From: VXYK01 sp965221585
Lineage (GTDB): Bacteria; Actinomycetota; Acidimicrobiia; Acidimicrobiales; Aldehydirespiratoraceae
DNA length: 64,000 nt
Direction of reading: 5' to 3'
NCBI GenBank assembly: GCA_965221585.1
Contig: OZ244898.1
Coordinates: forward strand, 1,736,001-1,800,000
Made by a program: the position numbers and the translations under genes. Positions 8,654 to 16,173 of this stretch are shown one piece after another. Each line of letters starts with the position of its first letter. Position 1 is the first letter of the stretch. The notes under the pieces were generated by a model, which was given only the letters and a program-made list of their open reading frames with translations, was not told where the DNA came from and made no database searches.

Positions 8654-9793
8654 TCAGTAGATGCCGGGGATGATCCGGTACTTGACGCGTTCTTGGTACT
8701 CGGCCCATTTCTCGGGACCGTACTTCTCGGCGCAGTGCTTGTCGTCGTCGTGTTGGCGGTAGGTGAACAGCGCGAGGATGCAGACGAAGTAGGTCCAGGA
8801 CCAGAGGTTGGCGAAGTGTCCGAATATCAGGGCGATCGACAAGCCGAAGCACCATTCACCCATGTAGTTCAGGTGGCGGGCCTTGCCCCAGAAGCCGCTG
8901 CAGAGGATTTTGCGGTCGCCGGCCTGGATGTACTGCGGCTCCATGAACCCCAGGAACTTGCGGTCGGGCCATCGCTTGAAGGTGTACTTCTGCATGTTGG
9001 TGCCACGCGTGAGGCACCACCCGAGCAGGAATATGGCCGGCACGCCGATTAGCCAGACGTAGCGCCAGAAACCCTCGAATCCCGGGTCGGGATGAGCTGC
9101 CAAGCCCCACAGCGGCATGATGTACAGCCACCCGTAGACGATCAGTCCGCCCCAGAACATCTTGAACCCGAGGCTCTCGTGGATCACGTCGTAGGTGTAG
9201 AGCTGCACACGCTCGAAGATGAAGTAGTCGGTCACGTAGTAGGTGAGGAAGGCGGCGAACAGGAACACTCCGGGGTTGGCGTCGTCTCCGAAACGGTCGT
9301 AGTGGTAGGCGGCTCCGGACATTGAGTTGAGCACCAGCATCGAGCCGCCGACGACGTAGAAGTACATCTTCATGTCGAAGCGTCCGTTGAAGAACTGGAT
9401 TTCTTGGACCCGCCCGAACCACAGGGCCAGCACAGGGTTCTTCACTTTGCCTTGGGGCTGGGTGAACACTGCGATCGCGGTCATGATGGCCGTAAGGACC
9501 GTTCCGCCCACAGCCGCGTACACCGAGGAGCGGTAGAACCAGTCGCGCGGCATCCCGGTGATCTCCGTGGCCCACACGATCAGCGCGACTGCGAACACAA
9601 GCAGGCCGTTCAACCGGTACTCGCGTGGTTCTCCGGTGTCGGGGTTGATGACATAGCCCGGAACCCTCCGTCCGGGCAGCAGCAGATGAACCAGGAAGAA
9701 GGCGATGAGGACGATCAGCGGGGTGAGGAACGCCCAGATGACTTCTGACCCCTCCAACTCGAATAGGTGTTCAATGCCGAGCGATTCAGCCAT
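8654..9793 (-). CDS. ERG4/ERG24-family sterol-reductase-like membrane protein
   Basis: This 379-residue polytopic protein has about nine membrane segments. The C-terminal part carries the ERG4/ERG24 family signatures: ILCSGFWGKARHLNYMGEW, then a C-terminal region with DDDKHCAEKYG and YRIIPGIY, which form the NADPH-binding face in delta-14 and delta-7 sterol reductases. I infer an NADPH-dependent reductase of a sterol or other polyprenoid ring or double bond. No squalene epoxidase or oxidosqualene cyclase gene is in this window, so a sterol substrate is not supported locally. It converges with the GST-like gene. Confidence 0.82.
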   Translation of the reverse strand: MAESLGIEHLFELEGSEVIWAFLTPLIVLIAFFLVHLLLPGRRVPGYVINPDTGEPREYRLNGLLVFAVALIVWATEITGMPRDWFYRSSVYAAVGGTVLTAIMTAIAVFTQPQGKVKNPVLALWFGRVQEIQFFNGRFDMKMYFYVVGGSMLVLNSMSGAAYHYDRFGDDANPGVFLFAAFLTYYVTDYFIFERVQLYTYDVIHESLGFKMFWGGLIVYGWLYIMPLWGLAAHPDPGFEGFWRYVWLIGVPAIFLLGWCLTRGTNMQKYTFKRWPDRKFLGFMEPQYIQAGDRKILCSGFWGKARHLNYMGEWCFGLSIALIFGHFANLWSWTYFVCILALFTYRQHDDDKHCAEKYGPEKWAEYQERVKYRIIPGIY

Positions 9794-9991
9794 GAGCGAA
9801 GACCCTCTCTGTGGTTGATCCGGTCATTATCGCACACCCGCGGCAGGCCGCTCCGTACCCGGGATCTGCTCGAATGAGCCGGATGCTTGCGGAAAACGAC
9901 GCGATCTCTTATCGTTCTTGGTCAGCGCTTTCGAGCAAAATCCGGTGATCAGCAGCAGTTTCGCTGGACGCTGGCCAACACGGAGGAACTC
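9794..9991. promoter_or_regulatory. Divergent intergenic region between the sterol-reductase-like and Cache genes
   Basis: These 198 bp separate two divergently transcribed genes, so both promoters must lie here. A GGAGGA ribosome site at 9982-9987 fixes the downstream start at 9992. I see no clear palindrome or consensus -35/-10 pair. Confidence 0.4.
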
Positions 9992-11122
9992 ATGACCGAG
10001 ACAGATTCCCGCAGTGCTTGGAACAAGGTCCGTTGGGCGATCATGTTGCTCTTCGCGGTGCTGCTGTTCGCCGCCTGTGCGGACGACGACGAGGAGCCAC
10101 CCGCGGGTCTCTCCGAGTCGGATGTGGCCGCGATCGTGGAGGCCGACATCGAGGCAGCTATCGCTGAGTTGCCGGAGCCCGATCCGGGTCTGACGGCCGC
10201 GGAGGTGGAAGAGATCGTCAAGGGCGCCATCGCCGAGATCCCGGCTTCAGAACCGGGGCTCAGCGCGGCTCGGGTCGAACAGATCGCGCGGAGCGTGGCG
10301 ATCGCCCGACCCCCCAGAGCGGATGCCGCCGAATACACCAAGTTCTTCGTCGACACCGCCATCGCCAGGTACGAGGCCGAGGGCCCGGAGGCCACCTTCG
10401 AGTACTACAACTCCCTGGACAGCATCGACGGTGACTGGTACATGTTCATCATCGACGCTGACGAAAGGGTCGTCGCCCACTTCGACAGAGAGCGCATCGG
10501 CAGAGACGCCAGGGACCCCATCTACAGCGACATCAACGGTTACTACTTCGCACCCGAGCTGCTGTCGGCCACCGAGGAGGGAAAGTGGGTCGGATACGCC
10601 TATCAGAACCCGGGAACCGGGGACATCAGCACCGGAGACTTCGGCGACTACGAACTCAAGAACTCCTGGGTGGTGCGCCACGACGGGTTCGTCTTCGGCT
10701 CGGGTTGGTACATCAACGCCGACGAGATGACCCAGGCATTCGTGCAGGCAGCCGCAGACGCTTACGTCAACGCGGGCATAGAAGGTGTCTTTGAGGCGCT
10801 TTCACACCCCGACGCCGTCTTCAGTGGGGCAGCCGGGGCGCTCGAGTACTACAACACGGTCGACCACATCGACGGGGAGTTCTTCGCTTTCACCGCTGGT
10901 CCCGATGGCACGATCTGGTTGCACACAGATCCTTCCAAGGTCGGTACACATATTGATGAGGTGTTCGGAGGGGCAGAGTTCAGCTTCTCTGTGGGAGGCA
11001 ACTGGGTGGAGACCGAAGGCACTGATGCCGAGACGGGCAACACCGTCACCACGAGGCTCTGGGGTGTCGACCGCGACGGAACCGAGATCGCTTCGGGCTG
11101 GCGCAACGACGGGACCCAATGA
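9992..11122 (+). CDS. Secreted lipoprotein with two tandem Cache-type domains
   Basis: This 376-residue protein starts at ATG 9992 behind a GGAGGA site. The signal peptide is of lipoprotein type: a hydrophobic stretch ending in LLFAAC, then an acidic DDDEE run. Two homologous sensor units follow. The first contains EYYNSLDSIDGDWYMFIID and AHFDRERIGRD; the second contains EYYNTVDHIDGEFFAF and LHTDPSKVGTH. These match the Cache (extracellular small-molecule sensor) pattern. No transmembrane output, kinase or methyl-accepting domain is attached, so it would be a surface-tethered ligand-binding protein. The next gene is another lipoprotein (SodC) in the same direction. Confidence 0.8.
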   Translation: MTETDSRSAWNKVRWAIMLLFAVLLFAACADDDEEPPAGLSESDVAAIVEADIEAAIAELPEPDPGLTAAEVEEIVKGAIAEIPASEPGLSAARVEQIARSVAIARPPRADAAEYTKFFVDTAIARYEAEGPEATFEYYNSLDSIDGDWYMFIIDADERVVAHFDRERIGRDARDPIYSDINGYYFAPELLSATEEGKWVGYAYQNPGTGDISTGDFGDYELKNSWVVRHDGFVFGSGWYINADEMTQAFVQAAADAYVNAGIEGVFEALSHPDAVFSGAAGALEYYNTVDHIDGEFFAFTAGPDGTIWLHTDPSKVGTHIDEVFGGAEFSFSVGGNWVETEGTDAETGNTVTTRLWGVDRDGTEIASGWRNDGTQ

Positions 11123-11176
11123 TCTGAGTTGCGTCAGCTCATGGGATCAGTCCAGTCGCGAATTGGAGGACACAAA

Positions 11177-11731
11177 ATGACTCGGTTTGTCTTTGCTTCG
11201 GCAGTGGGTTTGGTGGCTTTGCTGGGTCTGGCCGCCTGCGGCGACGACGACGGCGCTGATGGTGGCGTGGATCAGGCTGCCGTTGGCCAGAGCGCGGTAG
11301 CGCAGATGTCGGGACCGGACGGGTCGTCGATGGGTACCGTAACTTTGGAGCAGGGACCCAACGGGTTGTTGGTGTCGGCGGAGCTCAGCGGTCTATCTCC
11401 CGGGGCGCACGGCTTCCACATCCATACTGTGGGTACCTGCGAGCCTGACTTCTCGGCAGCCGGTGACCATTTCGCCCCTGATGGCAACGAGCACGGGCTT
11501 ATGCATGCTGAAGGAGCGCATGCCGGTGACCTTCCGAACATCCATGCGACTGCCGACGGCGACGCCCGCGCCGACTTCTTCACGAGCCGGATGACCCTGG
11601 CTGACGGTGCCGCGACGTCGGTGTTCGATTCCGACGGTTCGGCGGTCATCGTTCATGCCAAGCCCGATTCCTACGCTGCTGAAGCGGGCGCTGGCGACCG
11701 TGTCGCCTGCGGCGTGATCACCCGCAACTGA
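11177..11731 (+). CDS. sodC: Cu/Zn superoxide dismutase-family lipoprotein
   Basis: The 184-residue product has a lipoprotein signal peptide ending LGLAAC. The SodC domain shows HGFHIHTVGTC (copper ligands and disulfide Cys), AGDHFAP, HAGDLPN (zinc-site His and Asp), a late VIVHAKPDSY copper His, and GDRVACGVI with the second disulfide Cys. It should dismutate superoxide outside the membrane. The start ATG 11177 follows GGAGGA. It lies 54 bp after the Cache lipoprotein and may share its transcript. The active-site arginine near the C-terminus of typical enzymes corresponds to Arg in GDRVACG. Confidence 0.88.
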   Translation: MTRFVFASAVGLVALLGLAACGDDDGADGGVDQAAVGQSAVAQMSGPDGSSMGTVTLEQGPNGLLVSAELSGLSPGAHGFHIHTVGTCEPDFSAAGDHFAPDGNEHGLMHAEGAHAGDLPNIHATADGDARADFFTSRMTLADGAATSVFDSDGSAVIVHAKPDSYAAEAGAGDRVACGVITRN

Positions 11732-11798
11732 CAGGCTCAACGTTGCCGGGCGTTGCCGGCCGCCCCTCCGTGCCTGCGGGCGGTACGGTGAGCGCACC

Positions 11799-12287
11799 AT
11801 GAGCACATCGGGTGACGACAACCAGCGAACGGCGCGGCGCGACAGCTGGGATGCTGTGCCGCTTTCGAACCCGCAGGCGATCCCTGCGCCTGCCCGGGTC
11901 TGGAGCGAGGACGAGATGGGAGCGATCCGACGCGGCTACGTCCCGTCGATGATGGACGAGAAGTGGTTCATCTTCATGGAGGGCGACCGGTTGTTCGCGC
12001 ATCGCAGCTGGACCGGGCTGGGAGTCTATGAGGCGGCCTTCGCTCCGACGGAGGGCGGGTATTGCATCGATTCCGCGGTCGTCACCGGCGACGGCTACTC
12101 GCGTTCCTCCGATGAGGATGAGTCGGAGTTCCTGGAGAGTCTCATAGCCAGCCACCTGCTGCGTCGGCCTTTATCGGAGACCATGCTCTCCGATGCCGAT
12201 TCGCTCAAGAATTGGGAGCTCGCCGTTCCGAACATTCCCAAGGAGATGTTCCTGCCGCGGGTCATCAAGAAGGCTGATCCCGAGTAG
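11799..12287 (+). CDS. Conserved hypothetical protein, 162 aa
   Basis: This is a soluble protein with no signal peptide. Its centre (DEKWFIFMEGDRLFAHRSWTG) resembles a family of small actinobacterial proteins of unknown function in which a Trp/Phe-rich strand precedes HRSWTG. It ends in basic residues (RVIKKADPE). An acidic SSDEDESEF stretch sits in the middle. I cannot assign a role. It is transcribed in the same direction as sodC, 67 bp downstream, so co-expression is possible. Confidence 0.65.
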   Translation: MSTSGDDNQRTARRDSWDAVPLSNPQAIPAPARVWSEDEMGAIRRGYVPSMMDEKWFIFMEGDRLFAHRSWTGLGVYEAAFAPTEGGYCIDSAVVTGDGYSRSSDEDESEFLESLIASHLLRRPLSETMLSDADSLKNWELAVPNIPKEMFLPRVIKKADPE

Positions 12288-12330
12288 GTCGCCTCTGTAC
12301 TGGAGCAGATCCGAGACGTACACTCCGGGG

Positions 12331-12417
12331 ATGGAAGGCATAGCGATCGTCATCGGTGCCATCGTGCTGGGTATCGGGATTCTCATCTCGATGCGCCGTT
12401 CCCGCAACGCGCCGTAG
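12331..12417 (+). CDS. Candidate 28-aa single-span membrane miniprotein
   Basis: An ATG at 12331 opens a 28-codon frame. It encodes one hydrophobic helix (IAIVIGAIVLGIGILI) followed by a basic tail (MRRSRNAP), the topology of a small membrane protein with positive-inside anchoring. The ribosome site is weak (CCGGGG directly upstream). The alternating hydrophobic and charged composition is unlike translation of random GC-rich DNA, but coding is unproven. Confidence 0.35.
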   Translation: MEGIAIVIGAIVLGIGILISMRRSRNAP

Positions 12418-12423
12418 GCCACG

Positions 12424-13602
12424 ATGTCGTGTGGATGGAACGAGGCGGTGCCGCCGAACGGGTTCCACAATCGTGCCGCGGTTGACTCGCCGGAATCGAA
12501 CGACAACCCGCTCGGGTTAGCTTCGCCGGTCGGCGAGATCGACATCGAGACGACCCCCGAGCACCGCAACCTCGTGCACGGCGACCCCAGGTGCGCCAGC
12601 TGGACTCGTCGCTATGACGATCCCAATGTGGTGGCACTGCGGGAGCGGCTCTCCGAGCGCAACGGGATCGAGGGTTTCGAGGTGGTGGAGTGCAGCGATG
12701 TCGAGCGGGCGGCGGAGGTCTTCCATCGTGACGGGTTCGTTGCGCTGGCGGATGCGTTGCTGCCAGAGCAGCTTGAGGCGCTTCGTCGGGGTGCCGAGGA
12801 GGTTACGGCTGATCTGCTCGCGGCCGACCCTGACGGTGCTGTCGGTGGCGGGGCCGGGGGTCTCCCCCATCGCTATTCGTTCGGCGGTACGTCGGTGTCG
12901 CGTCACATGTTCCATCGTCCGGAGTGGTCGGCGCTGATCGATCTGCCCACGATCACGCCGATCCTGACGGCGATCTTCGGCAGCGCCGACTACATCGTCT
13001 ACGGCTGCGGTGGCGACCTGGCGCTGCCGGGTGCCATCGAGTACCAGGGGCTTCACTCCGACACAGTCTGGAGCGAGATGCACGACCCGACCGGTGGTGT
13101 CAGCGTGCGTGATCTTCCGACGCCGGTTCTCGCTGTCAACTTTCCGACGACCGATCTGACTGCGATCAACGGGCCGACCCGTTTCATTCCGGGCACTCAC
13201 CGTTCGCGTGAGCCGATCCCGACGCTCGCCGATGAGCCAGAGTGGATGCGTCTGAGCACTGTCTGCCCGCTGGCAGCGGGTTCTGCGATCATCCGTGACG
13301 CCCGTTGCTGGCACGGGGGAACGCCGAACCTGTCGCGCGACCTTCGGGCCATGCCGGGCATCGAGTACATGGCGCCGTGGTTTCGCAGCGAGGCGCTGAT
13401 CCGGTCGATGTCGTATGAGACCTGGCTGACGCTGTCGCCGCACGGACAACGGATCAGCCGTTACGTGGTGTGCGACCAGGGCGAGGCGGTGATCGGCGAG
13501 GGCATCAACCATCCCCGCCGCGCCGACCGCGAACGCATCCACGATCAGCAGTTGAGCGCCCTGTCCGCCGAGGAAGCCGCCGCGTACGAGCGCCGTATCT
13601 GA
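12424..13602 (+). CDS. PhyH-type Fe(II)/2-oxoglutarate dioxygenase
   Basis: This 392-residue protein has a PhyH core in the middle: FHRDGFVALADALLPEQLEAL opens the fold, LHSD is the HxD metal pair, and DARCWHGGTPN supplies the distal His. GPTRFIPGTHR is the conserved strand before it. The N-terminal 80 residues are extra and contain no recognised domain. It should hydroxylate an unidentified small molecule using 2-oxoglutarate. It is followed within about 110 bp by a PIG-L deacetylase on the same strand. It is not closely similar to the other two PhyH proteins here. Confidence 0.8.
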   Translation: MSCGWNEAVPPNGFHNRAAVDSPESNDNPLGLASPVGEIDIETTPEHRNLVHGDPRCASWTRRYDDPNVVALRERLSERNGIEGFEVVECSDVERAAEVFHRDGFVALADALLPEQLEALRRGAEEVTADLLAADPDGAVGGGAGGLPHRYSFGGTSVSRHMFHRPEWSALIDLPTITPILTAIFGSADYIVYGCGGDLALPGAIEYQGLHSDTVWSEMHDPTGGVSVRDLPTPVLAVNFPTTDLTAINGPTRFIPGTHRSREPIPTLADEPEWMRLSTVCPLAAGSAIIRDARCWHGGTPNLSRDLRAMPGIEYMAPWFRSEALIRSMSYETWLTLSPHGQRISRYVVCDQGEAVIGEGINHPRRADRERIHDQQLSALSAEEAAAYERRI

Positions 13603-13710
13603 TCCGATTTGCCGGGCGTTGTGCCCGGGCCTTTGTGTGCCGCGTCTGATCTGGTGTCTGGGACTTCTTGCGACCGCTGCGCAACTGGAGAACCGGTTAG
13701 TGTTGGGCCG

Positions 13711-14469
13711 GTGAGCGACGCCGACCCTTCTGAACTCGCGGATTCGGGCCGGTCGGCTGCGGGGCTGGATCTGCTGCCTGAGGATTGGGATCGGGCGTTG
13801 GCGGTTGTGGCCCATCCTGATGACCTGGAGTACGGCGCGTCGGCGGCCATCGCCCGCTGGAGCGCGGCGGGCAAGGATGTCCGTTATGTGCTGGCCACCC
13901 GTGGTGAGGCCGGGATTGATTCGATGCCGCCGAGCGAGACTGGCCCTTTGCGCACCGCTGAGCAGGTGGCCGCCGCGGCCGCGGTGGGTGTGTCGGTGGT
14001 CGAGTTCCTGGACCACGCCGACGGGTTGGTTGTCAACGGGATCGATCTGCGCCGTGACCTGGCGGCTGCTATCCGCCGTCACCAGCCCGAGGTGGTGATC
14101 GGGTCGAATTATCGTGACCGCTGGGGGGATTCGGGGCCGTGGAACCATGTCGACCATCGCGAGCTGGGTCGGGCTCTGCCCGATGCGGTGCGTGACGCGG
14201 CGAACCGCTGGCTGTTCACCGATGCGGGCGAACCGTGGAGCGGGGTGCGCTGGATCGCTTTCGCCTCCTCGCCTCGGCCGACCCATGGCGTGGACGTGTC
14301 GGACCACATCGAGGATGCGGTGGCCTCGCTGCTGTGTCACCGCACCTACATCGACAATCTCGGCGACCCGTCGTTCGACCCTGATTCGTTCCTACGTACC
14401 AGTTGCGGTCGTGCCGGCGCGATGCTCGGCACCCGCTTCGGTGTCACCTTCGAGCTGATCCCCGCCTGA
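13711..14469 (+). CDS. PIG-L (LmbE) family zinc deacetylase
   Basis: This 252-residue protein carries the family zinc motif AHPDD at residues 34-38 and the second zinc segment WNHVDHRELG (H-x-D-H). A middle TRGEAG matches the usual strand. Characterised relatives remove N-acetyl groups from N-acetylglucosamine conjugates, as MshB does in mycothiol synthesis and Mca does in detoxification of mycothiol conjugates. Either role is possible here. I chose GTG 13711 because the 34 codons upstream do not look like family sequence. The ribosome site is poor, so the start is approximate. Confidence 0.82.
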   Translation: MSDADPSELADSGRSAAGLDLLPEDWDRALAVVAHPDDLEYGASAAIARWSAAGKDVRYVLATRGEAGIDSMPPSETGPLRTAEQVAAAAAVGVSVVEFLDHADGLVVNGIDLRRDLAAAIRRHQPEVVIGSNYRDRWGDSGPWNHVDHRELGRALPDAVRDAANRWLFTDAGEPWSGVRWIAFASSPRPTHGVDVSDHIEDAVASLLCHRTYIDNLGDPSFDPDSFLRTSCGRAGAMLGTRFGVTFELIPA

Positions 14470-14799
14470 TCCAGGTGGGCTGAGCTGGGGCGCAAACGTC
14501 GCCCCGTGCTGATACTCGGACCGCATCTGCCGAGCATTGACCTAGATCGAACGTGGTTGTTCTCGTTCCGCCCAAAACGAATATGCCCCGCCATTCCCGG
14601 CGAACCGGGAAGGCGGGGAGATGTACCGACACCATAGCACATTCCTCCGAATTCACAAACGGATTCTGTCGGAAGTTCCCGCAGGTCTACGTCGACCGGA
14701 ACCTTTGCGAGGAGCGCCGAACCGCCGGAGGTCGGATTAGAACGCCGCGGTGTAGTCGGAGTCGTCCCGAACCTGCTCGAACTTCTTTGCATCGAGGGC
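14470..14799. other. Mostly non-coding gap with a strong stem-loop
   Basis: This 330-bp stretch follows the deacetylase and precedes the BRCT open frame. It contains a near-perfect stem-loop at 14586-14618 and a possible upstream in-frame extension of the BRCT frame beginning after a stop at 14635-14637. I recognise no intact gene. Base composition is less GC-rich and codon structure is poor, as expected for decayed sequence. Confidence 0.5.
14586..14618. terminator. Strong stem-loop, possible minus-strand terminator
   Basis: Arms 14586-14600 and 14605-14618 pair over 14 bp with one bulged A, closed by a CGAA loop. Downstream on the minus strand the sequence runs CATATTCGTTTT, a moderate T-rich tail, so it could end minus-strand transcription coming from the small membrane-protein gene at 15146-15523. 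On the plus strand there is no T-run. A structured RNA role is the alternative. Confidence 0.45.
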
Positions 14800-15072
14800 A
14801 TGGTTCCACAGACGACGACGCAGCATGTGGAACTCGGGGCAGGCACCAGAGTGTGCTTCACCGGTGAAGCCATCGTGGATGGCCTCGTTGCCAACAGAGC
14901 GCTGTTGGAGAAGATTGCGACCCTCGCCGGAATGTCGACCTTGAAGTCGGTGACCAAGAAGTGCGATGTACTCGTTGCCGCCGACCCTCTATCTCAGTCT
15001 GGCAAGGCACGTACAGCACGCGACCGCGGCATCCCAATCATCAGCGTTCAGGACTTCCTCGAAGCGACATAG
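14800..15072 (+). CDS. Orphan BRCT-domain protein or gene remnant
   Basis: About 75 of the 90 residues form a BRCT fold of the NAD-ligase/DnaQ type. RVCFTGEA opens it, ALLEKIATLAGM is the first helix, VTKKCDVLVAADP the central strand, SGKARTARDRGIPIISVQDF the end. Such BRCT domains normally sit at the C-terminus of an exonuclease or ligase; here nothing recognisable precedes it. The frame is open upstream only to a stop at 14635-14637. It may be a stand-alone DNA-damage-type binding module or, more likely, the surviving tail of a degraded exonuclease gene. Start uncertain. Confidence 0.6.
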   Translation: MVPQTTTQHVELGAGTRVCFTGEAIVDGLVANRALLEKIATLAGMSTLKSVTKKCDVLVAADPLSQSGKARTARDRGIPIISVQDFLEAT

Positions 15073-15145
15073 CAGCCACGTTCCTGATCGTTCACCCAGC
15101 GAATCGCATTGACGAGCTGTCCGACCGTTCCTGGTAGCCATCAGA

Positions 15146-15523
15146 TCAGTCGTCGGGCGACCAGTTGTATGCCTCACTGAACTCGTCGTTCCAGTCTCGG
15201 TCATGGGGGATGCTGAATGAACCAAACGAGCCAGCATCACACGCTCTAAGAGACTGGAACGGCACGTAGACCTGATTTCCGCCACGGTCGTTACACTCAT
15301 CGCCGTAGGAGTGGAACACGGTCGGCTGGCGTTTACCCTGCTCGATTTCGTGCAAAGCGGCCGTGTTGGCTTCCACTGCCTCCCTCAGCGAAGCCGCGTT
15401 CATGATGCTGACGGCTATGGATGCGACGACAGCAACCAGTAGCAGGGCCGCTAGCCACGTGACTACCTTCATCTTCTGCTCGGGCGATTCCGCGGCCGAT
15501 TCAGCGGGGGGCTCGGTCTCCAT
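15146..15523 (-). CDS. Small single-span membrane protein of unknown function
   Basis: This 125-residue protein has an acidic N-terminus (METEPPAESAAESPEQ), one transmembrane helix at about residues 20-40 (TWLAALLLVAVVASIAVSI), and an extracytoplasmic region. That region starts with a short helical part and ends in an aromatic and acidic segment (PHDRDWNDEFSEAYNWSPDD) with two cysteines. The start is supported by a GTAGGAAGAG ribosome site next to the ATG. I know no family. It is tail-to-tail with the BRCT frame and near the tRNA fragment, in a region that looks rearranged. Confidence 0.6.
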   Translation of the reverse strand: METEPPAESAAESPEQKMKVVTWLAALLLVAVVASIAVSIMNAASLREAVEANTAALHEIEQGKRQPTVFHSYGDECNDRGGNQVYVPFQSLRACDAGSFGSFSIPHDRDWNDEFSEAYNWSPDD

Positions 15524-15836
15524 CTCTTCCTACTCTCTGGTAGTCGGCAAGGTCTTTCGCCCTATATCGGGCGACGTGGCGCACGTTAGCGACGGTATCC
15601 AGCCGCGACCACGGTAAGTCTCGCTTCCCGGCCCCTCCTTGCCTACTGGTGGCAACTTGCATCGGTTCAATGAACAGGAGTTGACCGGTCAGCTGGAACA
15701 GCCTTACACGAGATCTAGGAGCCGAGCAGGTTTGGCGCCCCTACAAGATGAGTCCCACAATCCCCAATTCTTGGCCTGACCGCTGATTCCGGCGGCGACC
15801 CGCACACGCGCCCGGGCATTGACCGCAACCTCACAT

Positions 15837-15880
15837 CTGGTCGGGCTGAGAGGATTTGAACCTCCGACCTTCGGTCCCCC
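15837..15880 (-). repeat. 44-bp duplicate of the 3' half of tRNA-Pro(GGG), att-like
   Basis: These 44 bases are identical to 20586-20629. They reproduce the tRNA from within the anticodon loop through the T arm and acceptor strand to the encoded CCA and one base beyond. Identity stops abruptly at both ends. A 3'-half tRNA duplicate is the expected product of tyrosine-recombinase integration, which would make this the distal attachment site of an element occupying 15881-20585. No recombinase gene is present between the copies. Confidence 0.8.
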
Positions 15881-16130
15881 CAGGTACTGCAAGAGCGGTT
15901 TCGCAGGCGGAAAGATCAGAGACTCGTTGGCTACCTGGTATTCGACGAATCGCCCCGCGCATCTACACGGCTGACCTCACATCAGACCCAGTCGAAATCG
16001 TCGGGGCGAACTGGTCTGAGCTCTGTAGCCCAAGTGGAACTTGCGGGAGCGCTCTGAGCCTCATTGAGCGTTGGGCTTTGCCGTTGGTGTGGGCCGGTAG
16101 GGGCGGATTCGGTAGTGCACATGGCGCGGT

Positions 16131-16136
16131 TATACT
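16131..16136 (+). promoter_or_regulatory. Candidate -10 box for the aldolase-like gene
   Basis: TATACT lies 37 bases before the GTG start at 16174. The -35 region (TTCGGT near 16108) is only a weak match, so this rests on the -10 box alone. Confidence 0.35.
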
Positions 16137-16173
16137 GAGGTTGATGAAGACCGAGGCGAGGACGTAGGCCAAG

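Larger units (their letters stand above)
15524..16173. other. 650-bp gap holding the tRNA-Pro fragment
   Basis: No convincing gene is visible here. The segment carries the promoter region of the small membrane protein at its left end, the 44-bp tRNA-Pro duplicate at 15837-15880, and a possible promoter for the aldolase-like gene at its right end. I looked for integrase remnants on both strands next to the tRNA fragment and saw none. Confidence 0.5.

Noticed and set aside
14738..14988. Minus-strand frame opposite the BRCT domain that reads as a plausible protein
   Set aside because: Its codons are exactly antisense to the BRCT codons, which produces protein-like composition, and it has no good start. 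The BRCT motif on the plus strand is specific.
15704..16167. Short frames on both strands around the tRNA-Pro fragment
   Set aside because: They consist of translated tRNA sequence and lack ribosome sites; no integrase similarity was visible.
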